Source: a virus. From it: a stretch of DNA of 64,000 bases. Numbering within the stretch: the first letter of the stretch is position 1; the number at the start of each line of letters is the position of its first letter. A program made the translations under genes and the position numbers. Shown piece after piece: positions 1 through 8,021 of this stretch. The stretch lies in the IMG/VR virus record IMGVR_UViG_3300020446_000006, positions 1 to 64,000 of that record; one strand, given 5' to 3'. The notes below the pieces were generated by a model that ran no database searches, was not told where the DNA came from, and saw nothing but the letters and a program-made list of their open reading frames with translations.

Positions 1-641
1 GCATTTGCTCTATAATAAAATTCTTCTGAATCTGCTTGAGTAATTAGGAACTTACCTTCAGCGGTTCTAAAATCTAGTCCGGCAACGTCAATCGGTGTAC
101 CTACGACAAGATTGTGCTGATCGTTAGTCGTAACTTTAATTAAGTCTGAACCATTAACAGCTTCAATCTTTACGACATTGTTAAGTGCTGTGTCGCCGTC
201 AGCGACGTAAAATGATGGTACGTTATTTGAAAGTTCGAGTGTTTCCCATTTTGTTGGCTGCAAACCATATTCAAAGTCAGTATCGATTAGATTTTCAGGA
301 GTTGATACACGAATCTTATGTACGGGGTCGAGAAGCGCATCTGACACTTCCATTTCGTTTTCAGGATGATCTACAATAATTTGTAACTTAGAACTATCGT
401 TTAACCCTAATGCGGATAAATCTTGCTCTAATGTAATGGTTGTATGTTCTGTTTGCTGATTAAATGTGACTTCTTTATATCCTCTAGCGACATCAGCAAA
501 ATTAAAGAGTATAGTTCCTCCAGTTACGGGGTCAGCATGTGTAATTAATTGAAATTGTTCACCACGATAAAAACCTTTTATAGTAACCTTATCGCTATCT
601 ACATTCAATGAGTAATTTGTTGCGAGTAATTTTTTTGCCAT
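1..641 (-). CDS. Structural protein of marine T4-like phages, C-terminus beyond window
   Basis: Partial gene: the start codon is at 641 and the reading frame stays open to base 1 (about 213 residues seen), so it continues to the left of the window. The protein starts MAKKLLATNYSLN and is rich in beta-type sequence. It has an early segment typical of virion proteins, and the stretch ENLIDTDFEYGLQPTKWE, which I recall from large structural proteins of marine T4-like phages. It lies 4 bases after the preceding minus-strand gene, so it is probably the next member of the same late operon. A virion or baseplate-peripheral role is inferred from position and style only; no catalytic motif is visible. 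Confidence 0.6.
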   Translation of the reverse strand, partial: MAKKLLATNYSLNVDSDKVTIKGFYRGEQFQLITHADPVTGGTILFNFADVARGYKEVTFNQQTEHTTITLEQDLSALGLNDSSKLQIIVDHPENEMEVSDALLDPVHKIRVSTPENLIDTDFEYGLQPTKWETLELSNNVPSFYVADGDTALNNVVKIEAVNGSDLIKVTTNDQHNLVVGTPIDVAGLDFRTAEGKFLITQADSEEFYYRAN

Positions 642-645
642 GTTT

Positions 646-927
646 TTATCCTAATGCAATTGCGAATGCTATAGCGTTTGCTTGTGATACGCCACCACCC
701 CCACCGCCTGATAGGTTAGGTATACTAATTGTTTCACCTTGCGCACTTAAATTTTGTAAAGAAGCAAGACCAGTTACTTCAAGCTGCCCTTCAATATCCA
801 CATCGCCATCGACGTGTGCATTATTTGACATATGAATATCTCTAAATTTGAAAGCAGTATGACCAAGGTCAGCATTTGTGTGACCGGGAATTAATCCATC
901 TTCTACTCTGAACGCTGCTTTAGCCAT
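646..927 (-). CDS. Small Gly-rich virion/fibre-associated protein
   Basis: 93 residues. The N-terminal half (FRVEDGLIPGHTNADLG, then a DIHMSNNAHVDGDVDIEGQLEVTGL segment in two parts) resembles the N-terminal modules of marine phage fibre and baseplate proteins. It is followed by a poly-Gly stretch (GGGGGG) and a short hydrophobic tail. A good ribosome-binding site (AGGAG, 7 bases upstream) supports the start. A TATAAATA box at 947-954 lies just upstream, so this gene probably opens the late transcript that includes the partial gene at 1-641. The Gly run equals the hinge seen before the propeller adhesins, so it may be an adaptor that trimerises or tethers a fibre. Function is inferred. Confidence 0.6.
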   Translation of the reverse strand: MAKAAFRVEDGLIPGHTNADLGHTAFKFRDIHMSNNAHVDGDVDIEGQLEVTGLASLQNLSAQGETISIPNLSGGGGGGVSQANAIAFAIALG

Positions 928-946
928 GTGAACTCCTATTTAACCT

Positions 947-954
947 TATTTATA
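947..954 (-). promoter_or_regulatory. T4-type late promoter box
   Basis: Exact TATAAATA on the minus strand, about 20 bases upstream of the start codon at 927. It matches the -10 sequence used by T4 late sigma (gp55 family). Confidence 0.75.
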
Positions 955-1444
955 TCGTTTCGAGGGTGATTCTTTCTACACCAAATTTCATACCGGCAAA
1001 CCCTTGAGGATCGGCTTTTAAAGATATCGTACCACTGTTATACTCTGCATCATAAGTTACGATTGTACTAGCACCATGCAAAAGTGTTGCATAAGAAGTT
1101 AAGGTTGCAGTCGAATCATCATGTGATACTAATATCTCTTGTGTTTGATGCTGACTGTCGCCTGAAGTTTGTGCAGATACAATATACTTCGCTGTACGAA
1201 TAGATGCACCACTAAATGTATCAATGGTTGTTTCTGCAGAATCAGCAATTGTTTGTGTTCTTCTTCTGATATCTCCTCTTGCCTGAATATAATTTGAATC
1301 AATTGTCGAGAGATCTTGTCTTGCTCGAATGTAGGCAGAATCAATATGATCAGTGTTAGCAGGCGGTGCTAGTCCTGCTTTAATATCTACAGTGTCACCG
1401 TCTCGAGTCAGTATGCTTGCAAATAATCTAGCTTTTGATGGCAT
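950..1444 (-). CDS. Fibre-like structural protein with DSAYIRAR motifs
   Basis: 164 residues. Near residues 30-60 it carries two copies of the short peptide module seen in most fibre proteins here (IDSAYIRARQ and IDSNYIQARG). The rest is a predicted beta-rich domain with no recognisable enzyme motif. It lies between a tail-tube-fold protein and a small Gly-rich protein, with short gaps, and probably belongs to the same structural set. The module suggests a trimeric fibre or a fibre connector. The family is not recognised beyond that. Confidence 0.6.
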   Translation of the reverse strand: MPSKARLFASILTRDGDTVDIKAGLAPPANTDHIDSAYIRARQDLSTIDSNYIQARGDIRRRTQTIADSAETTIDTFSGASIRTAKYIVSAQTSGDSQHQTQEILVSHDDSTATLTSYATLLHGASTIVTYDAEYNSGTISLKADPQGFAGMKFGVERITLETI

Positions 1445-1454
1445 GGTTATGTCC

Positions 1455-2024
1455 TTAACTTAGTGTTGTACCGGTAACGCTAAATGTATCGGCAATTGAT
1501 CCTGTATTCGCATTGACCGTTTTCAATTCAAAGTAACTAAATCTAAATGTTGCAGTAAATGTAATAAATTCAGTTCCAGCCGCAGTAGATTCAAATTGTA
1601 TATCTCCGAGAGATGTTGGTATAGCATCAATATATCTGAATTGATTTGTTAAATTATTATGACTTGATAATATTGAAAGAGTAATATCTGCATTTGTTGG
1701 TGGATTACGAGTCGTACCACGATTCATAAACCCTTGACCTTCCATATCTGTAACTTGATTTCTTCTTAACCAGTTATACATTTCAGAATAACTTTCCATA
1801 TTCTCATCAAGAAGAATATTACATGAAAGCTCATTGATTGTAAGTGATTCTCCTGGAAAAGGTATTGACTGCAAACGTCTTACAGGCATTTCTGCTGCTG
1901 GCATGATGAGCCCGGGATGTGTAACATTTTGACAAAAGAACTCAAGGTTAGGAAAGTTCTTTCGATCAATAATCAGTTTAAAACTGGTAGGCTGTAAATA
2001 ATTAAAGTTAGTTGTAAGACTCAT
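1455..2024 (-). CDS. gp19-like tail-tube-fold protein (paralogue)
   Basis: 189 residues, starting MSLTTNFNYLQPTSFKL. The pattern of an initial 'sFkliidr.nfPnleFfcq.v..Pg' strand, a central ESLTINELSCNILLDEN strand and a following helix (YSEMYNWLRRNQ) matches the tail-tube fold shared by T4 gp19 and gp54. The comparable point in the true gp19 of this window (9637-10164) reads FAEWTTTIINDTDFAIRDAI. It is therefore a third tube-fold protein, beside gp19 and the gp54-like protein at 61637. Similar proteins occur in marine T4-like phages near fibre genes. Whether it forms rings in the tail or a collar/fibre connector is unknown. Confidence 0.65.
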   Translation of the reverse strand: MSLTTNFNYLQPTSFKLIIDRKNFPNLEFFCQNVTHPGLIMPAAEMPVRRLQSIPFPGESLTINELSCNILLDENMESYSEMYNWLRRNQVTDMEGQGFMNRGTTRNPPTNADITLSILSSHNNLTNQFRYIDAIPTSLGDIQFESTAAGTEFITFTATFRFSYFELKTVNANTGSIADTFSVTGTTLS

Positions 2025-2032
2025 TTTATTTC

Positions 2033-4207
2033 CTAAGCTGAATCAAATTCGATCATACCATTAAATTGATAGTGTGGGCTGGCATAAAATCTTGTTTCAG
2101 ATGAGAAGGCATGTGTTCCATGAGATACGTAACCTATGGCTCTATGACGGCCGTAACCATACACGTTTACACCGGACCCATGTCTCCAATTTTTGGCAGT
2201 ATATTCAGCATTATCTGAGTCTTTAGTGTATACGACTAGATTGCCATAGTCATCTCCGAAGCCACCATCGGGCCCAATTTGTCCACGGCCAGCGCTTACC
2301 AATATGGTGTTACCACTAGGACTCATGCCAACGGCTCCTCCATAATACCATGCATAGTTATAAGCTCCGTTTCCATAATCGGCATTCCATTGAACACCAT
2401 TAAACCCTGCTACACCATGACAATCCTGTGGTACAAGAACTTGTGTTATACTCCAAGTATCTCCTGTTCGTTCCATAACAAAAGCCGCACCTAGACTGTA
2501 ATTACTTCCGGACCCTCTGCCATATGTATATCCAGCTCCTGCCACTACTTTTGTGCCAGCATCATTCATTGCAAGACAATGACCTAAATTAATTCCATTT
2601 ACAGCAGATGCATCAATGTAAGGAACAACAGTTGATCCATCATTATATTTTGCGCCACTCCATACACCTGGATCAACTTCTATGTTACCTATATTGGACC
2701 AAGTAAAGTCATTTGCACTATCTCGTTTATAAAAAGAAACACCACCCATTGCCTGGCTTGACCAAGAACCGGTACCTTTTCTGTTCGGTTCACCAACTGC
2801 TAGAGTTAAGGCATCTCTTGACATATCCAAAGAGGTGCCAAAATAATTATTACTTTGAGAGACAGGACTTGTAATAAGTTGTCTGTGTGTTATAGCATTT
2901 GCTTCTGTTATTTTTTTAGTTTTATCTCTTGTTACAAATTCAACCGCACCTGCTCCACTCACACCATTATCCGCATACTTATTTGACCATACAATAAAGG
3001 TAGCAGAATCATTACATGCAACTTGAGTTGCATATGTATCCCCATGCATCTGTGAGGTGTAGTAATTTGTAAGTCTGCCTCTATATTGGCTAGTAGTGGT
3101 ATGTGATCCACTTCCTGAATTATAGGTATAAGATGGAAGCTCAATATCGCTATCAGATTGTTCAAAAATTAGAGGTCCGAGACTATACCCTATAGTTCCT
3201 CCAGCATTTTGTTGGGTGTCACTATTTGTGCCACCAATAAACATATAGTAATTGCCCGGTCCTCCACCACAAGCACCACCGGCACTTAAATGCTGGTGTG
3301 TATTTCCATGATATGTACTACCATAATCACCGTCAAGACTTGTATTGAACTCTTGTTTTGGATCAACGTAACTAGCGGATGATACAGTTCCTATAACACC
3401 ATGCTCATTTCTCTTCAACATGGAAAATCCACTAGACCAGTAGCTAGAGCTTCCACTGTAGTACTCATATGCACTTCCAAAAATACCTATACCGTTTGTT
3501 CTGTCAAAATAAGTATCAAGACCCGCAGTGTACGCATATGTCAGTCCTGCAGTTCCCATGTTTCTTTCACTTACACTGTCATAAGCAGTGACAGGTGTTC
3601 CATATTGCAGCTTAAAAGTAACGGCATTAGATACAGTAGTCGCACCATCATTTACACTAAATGTGACAACACCCGTTTCAGTGGTTGCATTCGCTTCTGA
3701 TTTAGGCGTGATTGTAAATATAGACGAGTCTTGTGTTATGGTTGCCATACCATCAAAGTTTGTATCCTTACTAAAACTAAAAGTAAGTACAGCAGCCGAA
3801 TCGGCATCAGTGGCTGTAAGCCTTACCTCAGTCGTTGCTCCATTTTTGGACAACGATACAATACCTTCTGGACTTACAGATAAAGATGGAGACTGATTTT
3901 GTGGAGTAACAGGAAACCAGCCTGTACCAACTGAATAGTACAACTTATTATTCTGTTCAACATAACCAAGACTTCCCTCATTTGATGCGGCTGATGTAGG
4001 TAAATCTGATAAGAGAGTGTATGATGTTACACCACCTCCACCTCCTCCACCTGCACGTGCAGAAACATAGTCTGAATCTATAAGAGCAAGTACCGCAGCA
4101 GAATCTGTGCCACCTAAAGTTTCTACAGTAGAAGAATCGTAAAAGTTCGCTTCAATTTTAAGACCAGCTGCACCTAAGAGACTTGCGATATTTCTATTCT
4201 TGCTCAT
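2033..4207 (-). CDS. FG-GAP beta-propeller adhesin (fibre) 1
   Basis: 724 residues. Domain order: an N-terminal phage module of about 50 residues ending in ALIDSDYVSARA; a poly-Gly hinge (GGGGGGG, about residues 53-59); a short domain with YVEQNNKLYYSVGTGWFPV (about 80-100); a cadherin-like beta domain (about 105-200, with LTATDADSAAVLTFSF); then a long propeller with FG-GAP-like blades, for example LDMSRDALTLAVGEP and VGMSPSGNTILVSAG. The layout is the same in the genes at 16766 and 18916. A receptor- or glycan-binding adhesin is the natural reading. It stands directly behind gp23, separated by a terminator and with its own late promoter at 4237-4244. Confidence 0.75.
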   Translation of the reverse strand: MSKNRNIASLLGAAGLKIEANFYDSSTVETLGGTDSAAVLALIDSDYVSARAGGGGGGGVTSYTLLSDLPTSAASNEGSLGYVEQNNKLYYSVGTGWFPVTPQNQSPSLSVSPEGIVSLSKNGATTEVRLTATDADSAAVLTFSFSKDTNFDGMATITQDSSIFTITPKSEANATTETGVVTFSVNDGATTVSNAVTFKLQYGTPVTAYDSVSERNMGTAGLTYAYTAGLDTYFDRTNGIGIFGSAYEYYSGSSSYWSSGFSMLKRNEHGVIGTVSSASYVDPKQEFNTSLDGDYGSTYHGNTHQHLSAGGACGGGPGNYYMFIGGTNSDTQQNAGGTIGYSLGPLIFEQSDSDIELPSYTYNSGSGSHTTTSQYRGRLTNYYTSQMHGDTYATQVACNDSATFIVWSNKYADNGVSGAGAVEFVTRDKTKKITEANAITHRQLITSPVSQSNNYFGTSLDMSRDALTLAVGEPNRKGTGSWSSQAMGGVSFYKRDSANDFTWSNIGNIEVDPGVWSGAKYNDGSTVVPYIDASAVNGINLGHCLAMNDAGTKVVAGAGYTYGRGSGSNYSLGAAFVMERTGDTWSITQVLVPQDCHGVAGFNGVQWNADYGNGAYNYAWYYGGAVGMSPSGNTILVSAGRGQIGPDGGFGDDYGNLVVYTKDSDNAEYTAKNWRHGSGVNVYGYGRHRAIGYVSHGTHAFSSETRFYASPHYQFNGMIEFDSA

Positions 4208-4236
4208 ATAACATTTCCTTCAAAAATACTTTACTC

Positions 4237-4244
4237 TATTTATA
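4237..4244 (-). promoter_or_regulatory. T4-type late promoter box
   Basis: Exact TATAAATA on the minus strand, about 30 bases upstream of the adhesin start at 4207 and just past the gp23 terminator, so the adhesin can be expressed independently of gp23. Confidence 0.75.
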
Positions 4245-4257
4245 CAAAAATGGTGTT

Positions 4258-4284
4258 AAAAAAAGAGGCAGCCGAAGCTGCCTC
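4258..4284 (-). terminator. Rho-independent terminator after gp23
   Basis: Read on the minus strand: GAGGCAGC, loop TTCG, GCTGCCTC, then seven T. This is an 8-bp GC-rich stem with a UUCG tetraloop and a U-tract, about 20 bases after the gp23 stop. It is a textbook intrinsic terminator and closes the head operon. Confidence 0.92.
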
Positions 4285-4305
4285 CTCTTTTCAAGAAGTA
4301 TTATC

Positions 4306-5646
4306 TTATGCGCCGAGGATGTTATCCACGCGGAAGATACGGTAGTACTGGTTTGTCTTAGACGCAGCCAGACCATCACGACCGGACATATTACCTGTAT
4401 CGACGAATGGGTTTGAAACCATGCCGTAACGGGTTTTAAATCCAATCTTTGGCTGGAATGTGTCTTCACCAACCGCACGAACCATTGTTAATGGTACGTA
4501 TGGACAGTAGAACAATCCGGCATCGTATGGGTTTGTACCCTTATAGCCAACGTTAATGAAGTCTTGTGTGGCATATGGGTCGATGTACACACGCATGCGA
4601 CCATTCAGTACACCTGCGAAGGTGTTTCCTGTGTCGTCTACGTTTAGTGTTGTTGTCATTGCAGGTGCGTAGTCCAACATGCCTGAAGCTGCGAGAGCAG
4701 AAGCTACGTCTGATGAACAGACGATAAAGTTACCTTTACCTCTCCGTGTCTCTTTAGCAATTGCATTGGCTTCACGCTCGATCTGCATGATCAGACCTTT
4801 GAACTTCTCAACTGACCAACGACCATCGGCATCTGTCTGTACGTCGAAGATACCATTGATTGCTGTGTTAGTTGTGTTTGCACCAGTCTTAGCTTGTGAG
4901 TTGATTGTACGTACAACTTCACGGTTGATTTCAGCCATGATTTCTGTTGACAGAATGTTTGCAAGCTCTGTCTCAGCATCCAGACCATGAATTGCTTTCA
5001 GGTCTTGTGCCAGTTCCAGAGTGTATTCTGCTTTCAGTGCACGTGACTTGGCAGTCACAGTTGCTTTTTCAATGGTGAAGCCCATTTCAGCAAAGTCAGA
5101 TGCACCTGTTGAACCAAGTGCTTCAGCTTTTGCTGTAGCCATACCACCACCGAAGTCAGGACCTTGACGCTCGTTATCGATGCTTGAGTCATTATTTGCA
5201 TCTACCTTATCGCCAAGACCAGAAGCGTCTGAGTCTTGTGTTCCGGCTGAATCACCTGCATAGCCTGTGATTGCTTCGCCGAATAGAGCTTCGTTGCCTG
5301 CAGTTGCACCTGCACGAGTTGTCTCGTACTGTGACTTCATGGCAAAGATCAAACCTGTTGGACCAGACATTGGCTGAACGCCACAAATATCATAAGCCAT
5401 CAAGTTTGGCATTGCACGACGGACAAGAGCGATAAGAACTGGGTTCCAGTTCGCTACGTCCGCAGTTGAGTTTGCTGGGACCGCTTCATGAAGCTGAGCA
5501 GACTGCTCTTTCATTTCGCGTTCCTGGTTTTCCAGAACAGCTGCTGTTACAGCTTTCCGGTGCTGATCTTGAATAGTGCCTGCTGACTCTTCGTTCAGTA
5601 CAGGTGCCCACTTTTCAATCAGCTGATCGTAAGATACGGTATTCAT
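4306..5646 (-). CDS. 23: Major capsid protein precursor gp23
   Basis: 446 residues (T4 gp23 has about 521). It forms the hexamers of the head shell. The signature VLIALVRRAMPNLMAYDICG and the following PMSGPTGLIFAMKSQY are diagnostic of gp23 in T4-like phages. The N-terminal region is a helical propeptide. A gp21 cleavage consensus (L-x-E) occurs as LHE at residues 52-54, just before AVPANS, so mature protein should begin near Ala55. The gene has a GGGAG ribosome-binding site and is followed by a strong terminator, in keeping with very high late expression. It sits last in the order gp20-67-68-21-22-23, as in T4. Confidence 0.97.
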   Translation of the reverse strand: MNTVSYDQLIEKWAPVLNEESAGTIQDQHRKAVTAAVLENQEREMKEQSAQLHEAVPANSTADVANWNPVLIALVRRAMPNLMAYDICGVQPMSGPTGLIFAMKSQYETTRAGATAGNEALFGEAITGYAGDSAGTQDSDASGLGDKVDANNDSSIDNERQGPDFGGGMATAKAEALGSTGASDFAEMGFTIEKATVTAKSRALKAEYTLELAQDLKAIHGLDAETELANILSTEIMAEINREVVRTINSQAKTGANTTNTAINGIFDVQTDADGRWSVEKFKGLIMQIEREANAIAKETRRGKGNFIVCSSDVASALAASGMLDYAPAMTTTLNVDDTGNTFAGVLNGRMRVYIDPYATQDFINVGYKGTNPYDAGLFYCPYVPLTMVRAVGEDTFQPKIGFKTRYGMVSNPFVDTGNMSGRDGLAASKTNQYYRIFRVDNILGA

Positions 5647-5660
5647 TATTGGACTCCCAA

Positions 5661-6728
5661 TTATTTGTTAGTGCGTTTAATCGCGTTAAGGTACTGAGCC
5701 ATAGAATCAGAAGCTTCGATCACGGCTTCACCGTCATCTGATTCTTCTTCAATGTCAGCAGACTCAGTTGCTTTCTTTGTGAAGTATGATTCTTTGATTG
5801 TGGAAACTTTTTCTGCAAATGTTTCTTCATCTTCAAAATCAATATCTTCGGCAAGTTTTTTCAGCTTTTCTACCTGAGTTTCAGCAAGACCTTCTGCTGC
5901 TTCACGAATAATCGCATCGCGCTTCAGCACTTCTAATTCTTCCTGCATTTCAAGTGACTTAGCAATTGCAGTGTTATGAGCTGTTTCCAGTTCTTCAACT
6001 TCTGCGGCTAGTTCATCGACTAAGTCGACTTTAGACTCAGGTACTTCGATGTATGACTCTGTAAACAGATCTTTCAGTGAAGTCATAAACTTCTCTGCAA
6101 TTTCTGTACGTAAGCCAGTTTCGATAGCAACTTTGTTGTCTTCCATCCACTGCTCAACTACGTAGTTAAGGTAATTGTCGACCTTTTCAACGAGATCTGC
6201 TTTTGTAGATTCAACTTCTTCAGCGAGCTCTTCGTTGTATTTTGTTTCGAGACGATCAATCTCTTCAGACAGCTTTGACTTAATTGCTGCTTCAAAGATT
6301 GTTTCTGCTTTCTGCTTGAACTCATCAGACAGTGTAGCTTCCTCATTGATCAACGCATTGAGATCTTCTGAGAAATCTGCTTGATAGTCAAACTCTTCTC
6401 CTTCAGCAATTGCTTCACCGTCGAAAGTATCTGCATCTGTACTCTGCATTAGAGTTGATAGAACGCCAGATAGTTTTTCTTTCGGCATACCCTGCATTGC
6501 GCCAACGGCAGCTGACATCATACCAGCTTTTGTCTTTGGCATTGGGTCTTGCTTAGTGTTGTCACCCTTACGAGCCGGAGCTTTCTTGGTGGCTTCACCT
6601 GCGGTGTCGGTAGCTTTTACTGACTGAGCTTCTGCATTTTTCGGATCGTGTGCTTCTTCCACAACTTCGTCTGTTACTTCGTCATGGAGTTCGACATCCT
6701 GATCTTCAATTTGATTTTCATCAGTCAT
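5661..6728 (-). CDS. 22: Prohead core scaffolding protein gp22
   Basis: 355 residues, highly charged and mostly helical, with long coiled-coil stretches between about residues 130 and 300, as expected of the internal scaffold on which the T4-like head assembles and which gp21 later degrades. It lies between the protease gp21 and the capsid gp23, the T4 position. It is longer than T4 gp22 (about 269), mainly through an acidic/Lys-rich N-terminal region of about 80 residues (many E, D, K and T) that looks disordered. Identity rests on synteny and composition rather than a motif. Confidence 0.9.
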   Translation of the reverse strand: MTDENQIEDQDVELHDEVTDEVVEEAHDPKNAEAQSVKATDTAGEATKKAPARKGDNTKQDPMPKTKAGMMSAAVGAMQGMPKEKLSGVLSTLMQSTDADTFDGEAIAEGEEFDYQADFSEDLNALINEEATLSDEFKQKAETIFEAAIKSKLSEEIDRLETKYNEELAEEVESTKADLVEKVDNYLNYVVEQWMEDNKVAIETGLRTEIAEKFMTSLKDLFTESYIEVPESKVDLVDELAAEVEELETAHNTAIAKSLEMQEELEVLKRDAIIREAAEGLAETQVEKLKKLAEDIDFEDEETFAEKVSTIKESYFTKKATESADIEEESDDGEAVIEASDSMAQYLNAIKRTNK

Positions 6729-6737
6729 AATTGACTC

Positions 6738-7397
6738 CTACATGTTAGATTTGAGTAACGAGAGGAAATTCTTAAACTCACGAACCTGTGTCTCATAGAG
6801 GTCGGTACGTGGAGCTTTCTTAATTTCAGTCTCCATTTGTTCAATATGTTTAGCTTCAATGATGCCGTTGTTCCATACCCACTCTACACCTTCCATAACC
6901 CCATTAACAAAAGCTGAGGGTGCAGATGGATCTTGTACGATGTCAACTGCGTTCAGGAGAAAATCATCCTTCACATACATCGCGTCACCACGTCTTTCTA
7001 AACTGCCCATACCACGAGTCGAGACGCCTAATCGAACGCCGCCATCGAGAAGACCTTTTACAATCTGTCCCATAGGAGTTTCCAATATAGTCGCCTTACC
7101 CACAACATCGTTACCTTTAAAATCTAGGCGTTCGATCTTGTGAGAAACTTTGTCTAAATTAACAGTCGGTCCTTCAGGGTGATTTAATTCACCAACAGCC
7201 CGTCCTTTGGACACTTGCTCTGTATTGTATTTGTTTAGAGCACTTTCCATGACTTCTTTCGGATATATACGACCGTTACGATTCTTTGCTTCTGCTTGCA
7301 TGAAGATACCTTCGATGGCATACTTCTTATTGCCCTTCTCGTCAGCCTCTGTTAAGACTTCAAGATTGTTCTCGGTATATTCTGCAATCAGTTTCAT
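6738..7397 (-). CDS. 21: Prohead maturation protease gp21
   Basis: 219 residues (T4 gp21 about 212). Serine protease of the herpesvirus-assemblin-like S77 family that cleaves head proteins after L/I-x-E. Visible active-site candidates are His73 in GELNHPEG, Ser126 in RLGVSTRGMGS and Asp152 in AVDIVQDPSAPS. The N-terminal AKNRNGRIYPKEVM is also characteristic. It overlaps the small gene upstream by 4 bases (ATGA), suggesting coupled translation with the core protein, and is followed by its main substrate genes gp22 and gp23. Confidence 0.95.
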   Translation of the reverse strand: MKLIAEYTENNLEVLTEADEKGNKKYAIEGIFMQAEAKNRNGRIYPKEVMESALNKYNTEQVSKGRAVGELNHPEGPTVNLDKVSHKIERLDFKGNDVVGKATILETPMGQIVKGLLDGGVRLGVSTRGMGSLERRGDAMYVKDDFLLNAVDIVQDPSAPSAFVNGVMEGVEWVWNNGIIEAKHIEQMETEIKKAPRTDLYETQVREFKNFLSLLKSNM

Positions 7398-7606
7398 TTC
7401 TTTAATACCTTTATAAATTCGGTAGCGGCTTTTTCAGCCTCTGCCTTTGACTTATAAGCGTCTAAACGATCACCATCTATATAGGCCACAAACATAAGGC
7501 GGTCTTTATAAATCATGATCTGGATCCGACCTATCTTTTTGTTTAGAACAAGCTGTCCTGCGGGTCTTCTTCCAGTTAGTTCTCTTAATTGATCAAAGGT
7601 TTTCAT
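7394..7606 (-). CDS. 68: Small prohead core protein, gp68-like by position
   Basis: 70 residues, basic, one compact alpha/beta domain (KKIGRIQIMIYKDRLMFVAY, then a helical KSKAEAEKAATEFIKVLKK). It sits exactly where gene 68 lies in T4, between gp67 and gp21, and overlaps gp21 by 4 bases. T4 gp68 is longer (about 141), so the name rests on synteny; sequence similarity cannot be judged here. It has its own TATAAATA box upstream at 7617-7624. Confidence 0.7.
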   Translation of the reverse strand: MKTFDQLRELTGRRPAGQLVLNKKIGRIQIMIYKDRLMFVAYIDGDRLDAYKSKAEAEKAATEFIKVLKK

Positions 7607-7616
7607 TTGTTACCTT

Positions 7617-7624
7617 TATTTATA
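7617..7624 (-). promoter_or_regulatory. T4-type late promoter box
   Basis: Exact TATAAATA on the minus strand, about 11 bases before the start of the gp68-like gene. It would drive gp68-21-22-23, the head scaffold, protease and capsid set, apart from gp20-67. Confidence 0.75.
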
Positions 7625-7640
7625 CTTAAGTTACTTTCCA

Positions 7641-8021
7641 CTAAGACTCATTTTCGTCTTCTTCGTCTTCTTCATATTCTTCGATATCATCATCTAGATC
7701 TTCTTCATAATCAAATGCTTCCTCTTCTTCTTCATCGTCGGACTCAAGTTCTTCCTCTTCAGCCTCTCCTCCCGATTCAGACTCATCTTCTCCTTCAAGG
7801 TCAAGGTCGAGCTGCTCAGCACCATCCTCATCCCCCATGACGTCATCTTCATCTCCCATGGCATCTTCGACTCCATTATAAATTTGATCTGCTAATCTTA
7901 TTTTTTCTTGATCAAGAACGTCAGTCATCTTTACAGACATAATATCCATAAAAGTCTTATTCGCATCATTATAATCTTGACCAATAGCGTTATTGATCAG
8001 ATCTTTTACTGCTTCACTCAT
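7641..8021 (-). CDS. 67: Acidic prohead core protein gp67
   Basis: 126 residues. The N-terminal 50 (SEAVKDLINNAIGQDYNDAN, QEKIRLADQIYNG) form the helical part conserved in marine T4-like phages. The remaining 75 are almost entirely Asp, Glu, Gly and Ser with essentially no basic residue. It lies between portal gp20 (4-base overlap) and the gp68-like gene, the T4 position. A DLE-G sequence in the acidic part could be a gp21 cleavage site. T4 gp67 is shorter (80) but has the same role as an internal core peptide precursor. Confidence 0.85.
   Translation of the reverse strand: MSEAVKDLINNAIGQDYNDANKTFMDIMSVKMTDVLDQEKIRLADQIYNGVEDAMGDEDDVMGDEDGAEQLDLDLEGEDESESGGEAEEEELESDDEEEEEAFDYEEDLDDDIEEYEEDEEDENES

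Noticed and set aside
7589-7840. Plus-strand open frame rich in Leu, His and Pro
   Set aside because: It is the complement of the acidic repeats of gp67 and has no protein-like features.
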